A DNA stretch of 32,607 bases from an uncultured Dokdonia sp. GTDB taxonomy: Bacteria; Bacteroidota; Bacteroidia; Flavobacteriales; Flavobacteriaceae. Positions within the stretch are counted from its first letter, which is position 1. Each line of letters opens with the position of its first letter. The notes beneath the pieces were generated by a model. The model saw only the letters and a program-made list of their open reading frames with translations. It had not been told where the DNA came from and made no database searches. Location of the stretch: NCBI GenBank assembly GCA_938002835.1, contig CALKZS010000190.1, forward strand, positions 1-32,607, written 5' to 3'. Position numbers and translations under genes: made by a program. This document shows positions 8,526 through 16,643 of the stretch, piece after piece.

Positions 8526-9371
8526 TTATCCGTTTTTAAGATTGATGACTTCTTGCTTTGTGAGATGTCTCCAGTTACCACGCGGGAGATCTTTTTTAGT
8601 AAGACCTGCTATTGTTACACAATCTACTCGTACTACTTCATAGTTAAGATGTTCAAAAATGGTGCGTATCACGCTATTACCTGTATGTTTTATACGAAGC
8701 CCTATTTCTTTTTTAGGAGCACCTTCTACATATTTGATCTCTTCTATCTCAACACTTTTTCCATTTATCTTTATACCTTCAGATATGCGATCCATATCTG
8801 CAGCTTTTAGGTTATTAGAAAGTTCAATGTGATACAATTTATCTACACCTTTTTTAGATTTTGTAAAACGTTGTACAAGCTCATCATCATTAGTAAAAAG
8901 AAGTAAGCCTGTCGCATTACGGCCTAAACGACCTATCGGTTTTATGCGCGATTTTGTAGCACCAGCAACAAGATCCATTACGGTATTACCCTTTTCATTA
9001 CTGGTAGTTGTAGCAAAGCCTTTAGGTTTATTGAGTAATACATATGCCTTAGGTTCCGGGTTAATACGTCTTCCGTCAAATCGCACATCGTCTTCTAGTT
9101 TTACACGATATCCCATCTCATTAATCACTTTCCCATTTACCGTAACATTGCCTACAGAAATATACATATCTGCTTCACGGCGTGAGCATATACCAGCATT
9201 TGCAATGTATTTATTGAGACGCATAGAACCGTCGTCATTCTTCTTAGGAGTCGCTTTTTTAGGAGCATCAAAAGCCTTTTTCTTAGGTTTAGCATAGCTT
9301 CCTTTGGGTTTGTTGCCACTAGGGCGTCCAGCCGATTTTCCTTTTCTACTATTTTCTGCTCCTCTGCTCAT
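8526..9371 (-). CDS. RsuA/RluB-family pseudouridine synthase homologue with the catalytic Asp replaced by Gly
   Basis: Residues 1-48 are a basic, low-complexity tail rich in Lys, Gly and Pro. Residues 50-105 form an S4 RNA-binding domain (MRLNKYIANAGICSRREAD). Residues 109-280 are a PSUS domain with VLLNKPKGFATT and ending GLTKKDLPRGNWRHLT, typical of RsuA/RluB/RluE/RluF enzymes. The family motif GRLD, whose Asp is the nucleophile, reads GRLG here (IGRLGRNATGLLLF; Gly150, codon GGC at 8922-8924). The protein may therefore bind rRNA without catalysis, or use another residue. The frame and the rest of the domain are intact, so simple decay is unlikely. The gene ends 6 bp before the GT2 gene on the same strand. 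A -7-like element lies at 9389-9397. Confidence 0.88.
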   Translation of the reverse strand: MSRGAENSRKGKSAGRPSGNKPKGSYAKPKKKAFDAPKKATPKKNDDGSMRLNKYIANAGICSRREADMYISVGNVTVNGKVINEMGYRVKLEDDVRFDGRRINPEPKAYVLLNKPKGFATTTSNEKGNTVMDLVAGATKSRIKPIGRLGRNATGLLLFTNDDELVQRFTKSKKGVDKLYHIELSNNLKAADMDRISEGIKINGKSVEIEEIKYVEGAPKKEIGLRIKHTGNSVIRTIFEHLNYEVVRVDCVTIAGLTKKDLPRGNWRHLTKQEVINLKNG

Positions 9372-9388
9372 TATATTTTATTTAAGTT

Positions 9389-9397
9389 GCAAAGGTA
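9389..9397 (-). promoter_or_regulatory. Probable -7 promoter element (TACCTTTGC) upstream of the pseudouridine synthase gene
   Basis: The minus strand reads TACCTTTGC, 18 bases before the ATG at 9371. This fits the Bacteroidota -7 consensus TAnnTTTGC and implies a short 5' leader of about 12 bases. No clear TTG -33 partner was seen at the usual spacing. Confidence 0.45.
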
Positions 9398-9417
9398 AGA
9401 TTTACTAGGTAGTCTGT

Positions 9418-9450
9418 AGAAGCTTTCGCAAAAATCTCTTTTAAGCTTCT
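9418..9450. repeat. Hairpin AGAAGCTT/AAGCTTCT with a degenerate copy of the window-wide palindrome
   Basis: Arms at 9418-9425 and 9443-9450 are perfectly complementary (8 bp, 17-base loop). The left arm runs into GCTTTCGCAAAAA, which matches the first half of the GCTTTCGCGAAAGC repeat and then diverges. It may be a decayed copy. It lies in the divergent gap between the pseudouridine synthase and exbD. Confidence 0.4.
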
Positions 9451-9487
9451 TTATATAGGTCTTTAGAAAGATAAATGTGGGTCTTAC

Positions 9488-9501
9488 GCTTTCGCGAAAG
9501 C
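9488..9501. repeat. Palindrome GCTTTCGCGAAAGC, copy 4 (intergenic)
   Basis: Perfect core between the pseudouridine synthase and exbD genes, followed by ATAAAAAAAA. Confidence 0.95.
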
Positions 9502-9604
9502 ATAAAAAAAACCTCCAAAATATTAATTCAATTCATATAGGGCAATTAAGTTTAAAATCGGCATAACTATTGGTTTTGTGATCTTGTTCAACATTTAAAA
9601 CTAT

Positions 9605-10231
9605 ATGATTATGAGACGTACAAGTCCAGAAGTTAATGCAGGATCTATGGCAGATATTGCTTTCCTGCTACTTATTTTTTTCTTGGTTACCACAACCATT
9701 GATAAAGACAAAGGTATTGCCAGGCAATTACCTCCAGAAAATCACATAGGTGTTATTTATGATATCAAGCAGAAAAACTTGTTATCTATTATTGTAAATG
9801 AAAACAATGAATTACTGGTAAACAATGAGATTTTACCTATCACAGCACTTAAAGATCGGGCCATTTCTTTTATAGATAATGGAGGATATCCTAAAGGGGT
9901 AGAAGGATACTGCGATTATTGTAACGGAGATCGAGAGATTACTTCTTCTGATAATCCTCAGAAAGCTGTAATAGCTCTCACTCCAGATAGACTTACCGAA
10001 TACGGTACTTATATCAAGGTACAAAATGAAATTACAGCTGCTTATAACACACTACGTGATATAGCTTCAAAAGAACGTTTTAATTTTGTGTTTACAGAAA
10101 TAGATCGAGCTGTAAAAGAGGGTGCTTATAAAGGTGATCTTGTAAAGATTAAAGAACAGCTTAAAAAAACACGAAAAATGTACCCTATGATTATATCTGA
10201 AGCAGAAACTAAAAAAGAGTTGCGATTATAG
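9605..10231 (+). CDS. exbD: ExbD/TolR-family biopolymer transport protein
   Basis: ExbD works with ExbB and TonB in the inner membrane to use the proton gradient for energising outer-membrane receptors (or in Tol-Pal as TolR). The N-terminus MRRTSPEVNAGSMADIAFLLLIFFLVTTTID holds the single membrane helix (about 17-33). It contains the conserved Asp in SMADIAFLL that serves as the proton-path residue, followed by ARQLPP, the Bacteroidota ExbD signature. Residues 40-208 form the periplasmic domain, longer than E. coli ExbD (141 residues). It stands alone here; no exbB or tonB is in the window. The start could be ATG 9605 or ATG 9611. A strong terminator follows at 10240-10289. Confidence 0.88.
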   Translation: MIMRRTSPEVNAGSMADIAFLLLIFFLVTTTIDKDKGIARQLPPENHIGVIYDIKQKNLLSIIVNENNELLVNNEILPITALKDRAISFIDNGGYPKGVEGYCDYCNGDREITSSDNPQKAVIALTPDRLTEYGTYIKVQNEITAAYNTLRDIASKERFNFVFTEIDRAVKEGAYKGDLVKIKEQLKKTRKMYPMIISEAETKKELRL

Positions 10232-10239
10232 TAAGAAAA

Positions 10240-10289
10240 CGATAAGATTGATTAATTATGACTTTTTTAATCAATCTTATTGTTTTTTT
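10240..10289. terminator. Rho-independent terminator between convergent exbD and lipoprotein genes
   Basis: Arms GATAAGATTGATTA (10241-10254) and TAATCAATCTTAT (10268-10280) form a 13-bp stem with a 13-base loop. A TGTTTTTTT tract follows to 10289. It lies 10 bases after the exbD stop and 19 bases before the 3' end of the convergent lipoprotein gene. Confidence 0.8.
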
Positions 10290-10307
10290 GTGAAGCTATA
10301 ATTTTAA

Positions 10308-10844
10308 TTAATTATGACTTATTTTAAAATAGTCAGCTTGTAATAAAGGAGTTCTGTTATCAAATTCGAACTCAATAAATGTGGCATCATCTTCTTCAAT
10401 TTTAACCTTTTTTGTGCTTCTTCCTATTTCTTTATCTGATTGATCAAATGCTTTTAATTTTATTTTATTGTCAAAAGATTTATTTGCTATTAAGTACACA
10501 CTTACCTTTTTAATATTTGTTGTGTCACTGTATATTTTTTCAGTTCTTCCTATTTCAAAAGTATTTAGGAACGTAGAGTCTGACACGATTTTAGCTTGAT
10601 TGATACTCTTGTCATATCCTGTTGTAATTCCTTTAAAAGCTTCACCAATTCCTTCACTAGCAGACTCTAAAGCCTCTTTTCCATCTGTTTTTAATGCATC
10701 ACCAGCTCCTTTTATTAGTTTAGATTTAATAGAAACTATAGCATTTCCCTCTTCTTCTGCTTTTTCTTTTTTTTCTTCAGTGCTTAAGCAAGATGTTAAA
10801 AGAAATGATGTAATTGCAATTATTACTAGGGTATAATTTTTCAT
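10308..10844 (-). CDS. Hypothetical lipoprotein
   Basis: The 178-residue protein starts MKNYTLVIIAITSFLLTSC, a clear lipoprotein signal peptide with the lipobox LTSC (Cys19). It is followed by a charged linker rich in Glu and Lys, a helical stretch of about 50 residues (AIVSIKSKLIKGAGDALK onward), and a C-terminal beta-rich part containing KIKLKAFDQSDKEIGRSTKKVKI. No domain family was recognised. The protein is probably attached to the outer membrane or the periplasmic face of the inner membrane. It is convergent with exbD across a shared terminator, and no functional link to neighbours is evident. Confidence 0.78.
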   Translation of the reverse strand: MKNYTLVIIAITSFLLTSCLSTEEKKEKAEEEGNAIVSIKSKLIKGAGDALKTDGKEALESASEGIGEAFKGITTGYDKSINQAKIVSDSTFLNTFEIGRTEKIYSDTTNIKKVSVYLIANKSFDNKIKLKAFDQSDKEIGRSTKKVKIEEDDATFIEFEFDNRTPLLQADYFKISHN

Positions 10845-10935
10845 CTGTATAACTATTTTATATTCAAGTTGTAGCTGTATATTGTGTTTTAAGATGATAA
10901 AAATACATTATTTACTGTATTTAATGTGTATTTTA

Positions 10936-11895
10936 TTAGTCTTTAAATTTTACTGTACTCTGACGTTCTCTATTTACAGTAAGTTGAGTAACATCAGGTC
11001 TAGAATAATGCCCTACTGGATCAAAATTTTGACGTTCTTCATACACACGATTAAAATCTAGTGTGTGATAGATATTTCCTTCTGTACTAATATCTGGAGG
11101 GAGTATAAATTCTCCATCTGGACCAGCAATACAAGAACCCCCATTAGAAGATTGTTCTGGCGCACGTTTTAATATCTCATCAAGGTGAGGTGTGTCTTTT
11201 GGAAAATCTGTAGCAATTGTCATTCTGCTAGAAACAGAAATGACAAAAGAGCGAGATTCTCTTGCGATAAAGCGTGTGATATCTTTTGTATTATAATCAC
11301 TACCAGGCCATACTGCGATATGTAGATTTTCGCCTTGAGCATACATTGCAGCACGTGGTAGTGGCATCCAGTTTTCCCAACAGTTAAGACCTCCTACAGT
11401 AAATTGTTTAAGAGGATGTACACGTAAACCGTGACCATCTCCAGGTGCCCAAGTAAGGCGTTCGTCATAGGTGGGTTGTAATTTTCTATGCACAGATTGT
11501 ATCTTGCCGTTTGCATTTATATATACAAGTGAGCAGTATAAGCTTGCACCACCACGATCTTGAGGTCTTTCTATAATACCAAGGTAGATAGCAATATTAT
11601 GTTTTTTTGCTAATGTGCATATCTCTTTTAGATCTCCTCTTTCAATATCTACAGCATTGCGCGTGTAATGCGCGTGAAGTTCTTTAACCACTTTAGTGTT
11701 CCAGGCAGCGCCATCTGTAAGTGATAACCAGTACGGATAACCAGGTAATAAACCTTCACCAAAAATAATGAGCTCTACATCATTATGTGCAGCTTCTATA
11801 ATAGATGCTTTAATTTTATCTATGGTTGCCTTTTGATTTCCCCATACAGGAGCAATTTGTGCAAGTGCAACATTGAGTAAGTTGGGTGATGTCAT
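10936..11895 (-). CDS. Nitrilase-superfamily carbon-nitrogen hydrolase
   Basis: All three catalytic residues of the superfamily are present in their usual contexts: Glu47 in IIFGEGLLPGYPYW, Lys138 in VHRKLQPTYDERLTW and Cys172 in GGLNCWENWMPL. Those extended motifs (FGEG-PGYP, HRKL-PT--ER--W, LNCWEN--PL) are those of true nitrilases and cyanide hydratases rather than amidases or beta-ureidopropionases. The protein probably hydrolyses an organic nitrile to acid plus ammonia in the cytoplasm. At 319 residues it is of usual length. The substrate cannot be read from sequence. It is monocistronic on the minus strand. Confidence 0.9.
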   Translation of the reverse strand: MTSPNLLNVALAQIAPVWGNQKATIDKIKASIIEAAHNDVELIIFGEGLLPGYPYWLSLTDGAAWNTKVVKELHAHYTRNAVDIERGDLKEICTLAKKHNIAIYLGIIERPQDRGGASLYCSLVYINANGKIQSVHRKLQPTYDERLTWAPGDGHGLRVHPLKQFTVGGLNCWENWMPLPRAAMYAQGENLHIAVWPGSDYNTKDITRFIARESRSFVISVSSRMTIATDFPKDTPHLDEILKRAPEQSSNGGSCIAGPDGEFILPPDISTEGNIYHTLDFNRVYEERQNFDPVGHYSRPDVTQLTVNRERQSTVKFKD

Positions 11896-11944
11896 AAGAA
11901 CGGCTTTTAAAATTATATTGAAGGTCTATTTTAAGTGCGACGCC

Positions 11945-12460
11945 TTACACAAATAGTAATATTAAAGCCAGGGCAATCCCAGCAAGCGCATAGATTAATC
12001 CTTTTCTAAAAATAGAGGTGCCGGGCATAAACATCCAGAACGCAGAAAGCACAAAAAATAATAAACCTAACCCAAAGAAAATATTAAAGAAAAACAACGG
12101 TTCTCCTGACTTTGCTTTGTGAAAATGTGTGAGTTTATCAAGTATATAAGGAAGTTCTTTTTTTGTGTATTTAGCAAGACCTGTTTCTGTATTATACGTC
12201 CCATTTTCAAAATAATATAGCGCACCTTCTTCTTTAGTTACTTTAAGTCTACGTATGTTAATAGCTTGGGGTAATGCTTCTTTAGTTAACTGTGCGTCGA
12301 GTTGTTTTTCTACAGCAATTTCTTTTTTAAAAGTATCAGAATCTCTAAAAATGAGTACAATACCACTCACAGCATATACTGCCATTATTCCTGAGAGGAA
12401 AAACCCCAGATATCTGTGTAGTACTCTCATTTTTATATTTGCTTTTCTAGTAGCGGCCAT
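11945..12460 (-). CDS. PepSY-associated membrane protein, short form
   Basis: The frame is open to 12658, but the upstream part overlaps the divergent radical SAM gene and contains the palindrome at 12582. The ATG at 12460 gives the expected start MAATRKANIKMRVLHRYLGFFL. The HRYLGFFL motif followed by GIMAVYAVSGIVLIFRD is the first helix of the PepSY-TM family. A periplasmic PepSY-like segment (about 45-105) and two C-terminal helices follow. The 171-residue form is a common flavobacterial version and much shorter than the roughly 400-residue iron-uptake-associated reductases. Family members are often near siderophore receptors; here no such gene is adjacent, so the role is open. Confidence 0.75.
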   Translation of the reverse strand: MAATRKANIKMRVLHRYLGFFLSGIMAVYAVSGIVLIFRDSDTFKKEIAVEKQLDAQLTKEALPQAINIRRLKVTKEEGALYYFENGTYNTETGLAKYTKKELPYILDKLTHFHKAKSGEPLFFFNIFFGLGLLFFVLSAFWMFMPGTSIFRKGLIYALAGIALALILLFV

Positions 12461-12581
12461 ATTTTTTGTATAGAATATATCACAAATATCAAGAAAAATA
12501 ATAGAGTATGTTAGTATCATTTTTATAAAATTACACGAGTAAATAGGATATAATCCATATTTTTGGATTATTGATATATAC

Positions 12582-12595
12582 GCTTTCGCGAAAGC
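12582..12595. repeat. Palindrome GCTTTCGCGAAAGC, copy 5 (intergenic)
   Basis: Perfect core in the divergent gap before the radical SAM gene. Flanking TATATA on both sides extends it to an imperfect hairpin of about 28 bp. Confidence 0.95.
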
Positions 12596-12623
12596 ATATA
12601 TACATCCACCTAAAAGAGTTATT

Positions 12624-13907
12624 ATGAATTTCGATCGTATTAAAGAAAAACTTAACATACTTGCAGATGCTGCAAAGTATGATGTCTCTTGCTCATCAAG
12701 TGGAAGTAAGCGTTCAAATAAAAATAAGGGATTAGGGAATTCTAGTGGTATGGGGATTTGTCATACCTATACAGAAGATGGTCGCTGTGTAAGTTTACTT
12801 AAAATATTGCTTACAAATCACTGCATTTTTGACTGTGCTTATTGTGTTACTCGTAAGAGTAATGATATAAAGAGAGCTGCATTCAAAGTGCAAGAGGTAG
12901 TAGACCTTACGATTAATTTCTATCGTCGTAATTATATAGAGGGACTTTTTTTGAGTAGTGGTATTTTTAAAAATGCAGATTATACAATGGAGCGTCTCAT
13001 TGCTGTGGCAAAAAAGTTGCGTGAGGAAGAAAACTTTAATGGATACATACATTTAAAATCTATTCCAGGAGCTAGTGATGAGTTAATGCGTGAGGCTGGA
13101 TTATATGCTGATAGACTTTCTGTTAATATTGAGATACCATCTGAAGAAGGGTTGAAACTACTTGCGCCAGACAAGAATAGAGCAGATTTTATAAAACCTA
13201 TGCAAAAGGTTAAGGATGAAATTTTGCAATACAAAAGTGAGAAAAAACTGATTAAAAGTACTCCTGTTTATGCACCAGCAGGGCAAAGTACACAAATGAT
13301 TATAGGAGCAAGTGGTGAGACAGATGCAGAGATAATGTATACCAGTGCCTACTTTTATAAAAAATTCCAGATGAAGCGGGTATATTATTCAGGATATATC
13401 CCTATTAGTTATGATGAGCGCCTGCCGTCTATAGGAACAGAAGTTCCTATGATGCGAGAGAATAGACTCTATCAAACCGACTGGTTATTGCGATTTTATG
13501 GGTTTGATATACGAGAATTACTCAATGAGAAAAACCCTAATCTTGATACAGATATAGATCCAAAATTGAGTTGGGCACTACGCAATTTAGATAAATTTCC
13601 GGTTGATGTAAATCGAGCAGATCGTAAAATGATAGCACGTATTCCAGGGGTAGGGATGCGATCTGTACATAAAATTATATATGCTAGACGACAGCAAAGA
13701 CTTACTTGGGATCATCTTAAAGCTATTGGGATTGCAATGAATAGAGCACAATATTTTTTAGTATGTGATTCTCCTCAGTTTGAGACCAAAGATAGAACAG
13801 CTGCCCAGCTTAAAAGTTTGATATTAGGGACTTCAAATAGCAAATGGAGAGGAGCTTATAGTAACCAACTCAATTTGTTTGACACCAATGCACCACTAGT
13901 AAAATAA
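12624..13907 (+). CDS. TIGR03916-type radical SAM protein with C-terminal helix-hairpin-helix (putative DNA modification/repair)
   Basis: The 427-residue protein carries a radical SAM cluster motif C-x3-C-x2-C at Cys67, Cys71 and Cys74 (HCIFDCAYCVTRKSN), so it should bind a 4Fe-4S cluster and S-adenosylmethionine. The N-terminal segment DRIKEKLNILADAAKYDVSC and GICHTYTEDGRCVSLLKILL are hallmarks of the family linked to uracil-DNA-glycosylase-like proteins. Residues 328-352 (VNRADRKMIARIPGVGMRSV) form a helix-hairpin-helix, a non-specific DNA-binding element. The reaction is not established to my knowledge. Its usual partner, a TIGR03915/DUF4130 protein, is at 3109-3873. The gene is divergent from the PepSY gene and ends 1 bp from the convergent glycosyltransferase. 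Confidence 0.9.
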   Translation: MNFDRIKEKLNILADAAKYDVSCSSSGSKRSNKNKGLGNSSGMGICHTYTEDGRCVSLLKILLTNHCIFDCAYCVTRKSNDIKRAAFKVQEVVDLTINFYRRNYIEGLFLSSGIFKNADYTMERLIAVAKKLREEENFNGYIHLKSIPGASDELMREAGLYADRLSVNIEIPSEEGLKLLAPDKNRADFIKPMQKVKDEILQYKSEKKLIKSTPVYAPAGQSTQMIIGASGETDAEIMYTSAYFYKKFQMKRVYYSGYIPISYDERLPSIGTEVPMMRENRLYQTDWLLRFYGFDIRELLNEKNPNLDTDIDPKLSWALRNLDKFPVDVNRADRKMIARIPGVGMRSVHKIIYARRQQRLTWDHLKAIGIAMNRAQYFLVCDSPQFETKDRTAAQLKSLILGTSNSKWRGAYSNQLNLFDTNAPLVK

Positions 13908-13908
13908 G

Positions 13909-15399
13909 TTACACTTTTGAAGTAAGTGATTTAAAGAATACAAATCCAAAACCGATAAAAAGCATAAGATGAAAAGGGAATAAACCAAAATCTCCACCTT
14001 GATCCCCTACAATAAATGCAGAGTACATTCCAAATCCAAAATAGACCATCAAGATACCTTCAAAAATAACATTTATAGATACCTTTCTTTTTAGATACTT
14101 ATTACCTTTCCAAGAATCTTTAAGTGTGCTAATATTAAATTTTGGAGTACGCACAAACTCACTACGTTTTCCTATATGACCTTCAATAACGGCTATAGAA
14201 TTATGTAATGAGAAGCCCATTGCAATACTAAAGAAGGTAAAAAACATACCTATATACTTTATAAATTGCTTTAATCCACCACCATATATGTTTTTGTACA
14301 TAAACCAGTAGCATATAAAGAAGATAATACTACTAATCACAAAGAAGCTCATTACATAGAAATAAGGCTTTAAGTGTGCATATTCATTTTTAATATATAG
14401 CATCGGAATACTAAGTAAACCTACAATAAGTACATTGAGAAACATTGTACTATTTAAGAGGTGTAGTATACCGTGAAATTTAGTTTTTCTAGATATTTCT
14501 TTGCTTGTTACTACTTTTTTAGACATTTTTTGGAAGTTTTCTGCTCCTCCTTTATTCCATCTAAATTGTTGAGAACGCGCAGCACTTATCACTACAGGAA
14601 GTTCTGCAGGGGTTTCTACATCTTCTAGGTATTTAAATCTCCAATTTTTGAGTTGCGCACGGTAGCTCAAATCAAGATCTTCTGTAAGTGTATCTCCTTC
14701 CCAGTTACCTGCATCAAGAATACATTGCTTGCGCCATAAACCTGCAGTACCATTAAAGTTTATAAAGTGACCTTTACTATTTCTGCCTACTTGTTCAAGT
14801 GTAAAATGCGCGTCTAAGGCAAATGCTTGAACCTTCGTAAGTAGAGAGTAGTTTCTATTAATGTGCCCCCATCTAGTTTGCACCACTCCAATATTGCGAT
14901 CTTTAAAATATGGGACAGTACGATGTAACCAGTTAGGTTCGGGTAAAAAATCTGCATCAAAGATGGCAATAAATTCTCCTTTTGCATCCTTAAGACCTTC
15001 TTTAAGGGCACCAGCTTTAAAACCAGAACGATCTATACGAGTTATGTGCTTTATGTCAAGACCTGTCTCTTGTAATTTTTCTATGTGTTGTTTAGTCGTA
15101 ATTAGTGACTCATCAGTGCTATCATCTAGTACTTGAATCTCAAGTTTGTCTTTAGGATATTCTAACAATGAAATGTTATCTAAAAGTCGTTTTATCACAT
15201 ACAACTCGTTATATACAGGTAGTTGTATGGTAACAAATGGTATTTGATTGGGATCTTCAAAATTAAACTGTGGTGAATCAACTTTTTTGCGCTGAGCACG
15301 TAGGTAATTAAAAAGCAAATTGAGTTGCGAGAGACTATATGCAAAGATGATAACTAACGAAATAGTATAAATAACAATAATGGAGATTTCTAGAATCAT
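13909..15399 (-). CDS. Processive GT2 glycosyltransferase, cellulose-synthase-like
   Basis: The 496-residue protein starts with one membrane helix (about 5-30). A GT-A domain follows with the complete processive-GT2 set: DD at 92-93 (VLDDSTDES), DAD at 148-150 (IFDADFLPEP), TED at 239-241 (TLTEDLDLSYR) and QQFRW at 277-281. Four or five C-terminal helices (from about 305) would form the export channel. This is the architecture of cellulose, mannan and curdlan synthases. There is no PilZ domain, so c-di-GMP control is not indicated. It is the last gene of an operon with a 4-bp overlap with the DPM1-like GT2. The polymer is unknown; glucomannan/mannan or a glycolipid is as likely as cellulose. 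Confidence 0.85.
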   Translation of the reverse strand: MILEISIIVIYTISLVIIFAYSLSQLNLLFNYLRAQRKKVDSPQFNFEDPNQIPFVTIQLPVYNELYVIKRLLDNISLLEYPKDKLEIQVLDDSTDESLITTKQHIEKLQETGLDIKHITRIDRSGFKAGALKEGLKDAKGEFIAIFDADFLPEPNWLHRTVPYFKDRNIGVVQTRWGHINRNYSLLTKVQAFALDAHFTLEQVGRNSKGHFINFNGTAGLWRKQCILDAGNWEGDTLTEDLDLSYRAQLKNWRFKYLEDVETPAELPVVISAARSQQFRWNKGGAENFQKMSKKVVTSKEISRKTKFHGILHLLNSTMFLNVLIVGLLSIPMLYIKNEYAHLKPYFYVMSFFVISSIIFFICYWFMYKNIYGGGLKQFIKYIGMFFTFFSIAMGFSLHNSIAVIEGHIGKRSEFVRTPKFNISTLKDSWKGNKYLKRKVSINVIFEGILMVYFGFGMYSAFIVGDQGGDFGLFPFHLMLFIGFGFVFFKSLTSKV

Positions 15400-16094
15400 T
15401 TTTTTATGCTGTATTTAAAAATCCATCCCAAGATTTTTATGCCCGCAAATATAGCACCTTTTATGGTGCCAGATACTTTTGAAACACCTATTCTGTTTCT
15501 GTACTTTACAGGAACTTCGATATACTTCATTTTCTTTTTTAAAACCTTAAGCTGCATTTCGACAGTCCATCCGTATGTTTGGTCTTCCATTTCTAAGGCT
15601 AGAAGGCTATTATATTTTATTGCCCTAAAAGGGCCTAGATCTGTAAATTGTGCGCTAAAAAATAATTTCATTAGTGAGGTGGCTAGCCAGTTTCCAAAAA
15701 TTTGGGGAGTAGTCATTGAACCGCTTTCGCGAAAGCGTTTATCTCGAGCTCCTATCACCATATCATAGTTATCTTTTATAATGGGAGCAACAATCTCTGT
15801 GAGTTGCTCTGGATAGTCACTATAATCACCATCTAAAAAAACTACGATGTCAGGTTTAGTTTTGGATGTTTTAATATAAGATAAACCTTTAAGGCAAGCA
15901 TTTCCATAACCACGATTAATCTCTTTTAAAACTGTAGCACCTGCAGTCTGGGCAACTCTTTCAGTATTATCTGTAGAGGCATTGCTTACAACAATAATCT
16001 CATCTATATTTTTAGGAACACCATTGATTACAAGGCCTATAGAGTCCTGCTCATTATAAGCTGGAATGATAACTTTTATAATGGGATTTGTCAT
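15396..16094 (-). CDS. GT2-family glycosyltransferase, DPM1-like
   Basis: The 232-residue protein shows VIIPAYNEQDSIG (residues 8-20), VVSNASTDNTERVA, NRGYGNACLKG and the metal-binding DGD at 88-90 (FLDGDYSDYP). It ends in a basic amphipathic or membrane-proximal tail (GAIFAGIKILGWIFKYSIKK). These are features of dolichyl/polyprenyl-phosphate mannose or glucose synthases. A variable loop holds RFRESGSM, which is the translated palindrome at 15723-15736. It overlaps the cellulose-synthase-like gene by 4 bp and the MORN-repeat gene by 4 bp, so the three products are probably made in fixed ratio. Confidence 0.84.
   Translation of the reverse strand: MTNPIIKVIIPAYNEQDSIGLVINGVPKNIDEIIVVSNASTDNTERVAQTAGATVLKEINRGYGNACLKGLSYIKTSKTKPDIVVFLDGDYSDYPEQLTEIVAPIIKDNYDMVIGARDKRFRESGSMTTPQIFGNWLATSLMKLFFSAQFTDLGPFRAIKYNSLLALEMEDQTYGWTVEMQLKVLKKKMKYIEVPVKYRNRIGVSKVSGTIKGAIFAGIKILGWIFKYSIKK
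15723..15736. repeat. Palindrome GCTTTCGCGAAAGC, copy 6 (inside the DPM1-like GT2 gene)
   Basis: Perfect core, read in frame as RFRES. Confidence 0.95.
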
Positions 16095-16576
16095 TTTCTG
16101 AAGGAAACATCTGGGTTGTCACGTCTAAAACTGCTTATACTTGTCCATTGTCCAGTATGAGCATCATCCTTATATTTTTCTACCTTAACTAGCTTATTAT
16201 TAAGATAAACAAGGCTGAAGCCATTTTTTTTATGGTTTGCATATTGTGTTTTGTGCGTAATATTGCCTGCAATATCGTAAAAAATCCACCAATCTTGCGC
16301 AATACCATTTTTATAATGACCTTCTTTAATCACTTTTCCATCTTCAGCATAGAAATACCAATATGCTTCTGGAAGATTATCTTTGTAGTGCCCTTCTGAG
16401 GCTACAGCTCCTGAGGGATAATAATACCTCCAATAGTTTGTTTTTTTTGTATTGAGTACCCATCCTTCAGATTTTATTTTTCCATTATCGTGATATTCTT
16501 TTGAATACATTTTTTTTTCATTGCCTACTAGAGTGGATAATGTAATGAACACAATAAAGAAAAGTTTTGAACTCAT
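16091..16576 (-). CDS. Exported MORN-repeat (YwqK-like) protein
   Basis: The 161-residue protein has a signal peptide (SSKLFFIVFITLSTLVG) and then at least four MORN_2-type repeats. Each is about 22-24 residues with the pattern Y-x-x-G-x-x-x-x-E-G-x-Y: EYHDNGKIKSEGW, YYYPSGAVASEGHY, FYAEDGKVIKEGHY and FYDIAGNITHKTQY. In automated annotation such proteins are often called YwqK-family antitoxins, but nothing here suggests a toxin-antitoxin pair. As first gene of the glycosyltransferase operon (4-bp overlap with the GT2 gene), it may be a periplasmic or surface accessory to the polymer made by the two transferases. That role is inference. Confidence 0.78.
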   Translation of the reverse strand: MSSKLFFIVFITLSTLVGNEKKMYSKEYHDNGKIKSEGWVLNTKKTNYWRYYYPSGAVASEGHYKDNLPEAYWYFYAEDGKVIKEGHYKNGIAQDWWIFYDIAGNITHKTQYANHKKNGFSLVYLNNKLVKVEKYKDDAHTGQWTSISSFRRDNPDVSFRK

Positions 16577-16643
16577 AGACTCATTAGACGTAACTTAAAG
16601 CGTAGGCTAACAGATAAATACTATTTTTACTAAAAAAGAGGTG

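Noticed and set aside
12461-12658. N-terminal extension of the PepSY-type gene to 12658
   Set aside because: It overlaps the start of the divergent radical SAM gene, reads through the intergenic palindrome and places extra sequence before the conserved HRYLGFFL start; ATG 12460 is better.
14814-15011. Minus-strand 65-codon frame inside the cellulose-synthase-like gene
   Set aside because: Alternative frame of a well-supported gene with no independent evidence.
16091-16576. Toxin-antitoxin system on the basis of the YwqK-like MORN protein
   Set aside because: No toxin gene is adjacent; the neighbours are two glycosyltransferases in overlapping order, and the protein has a signal peptide.
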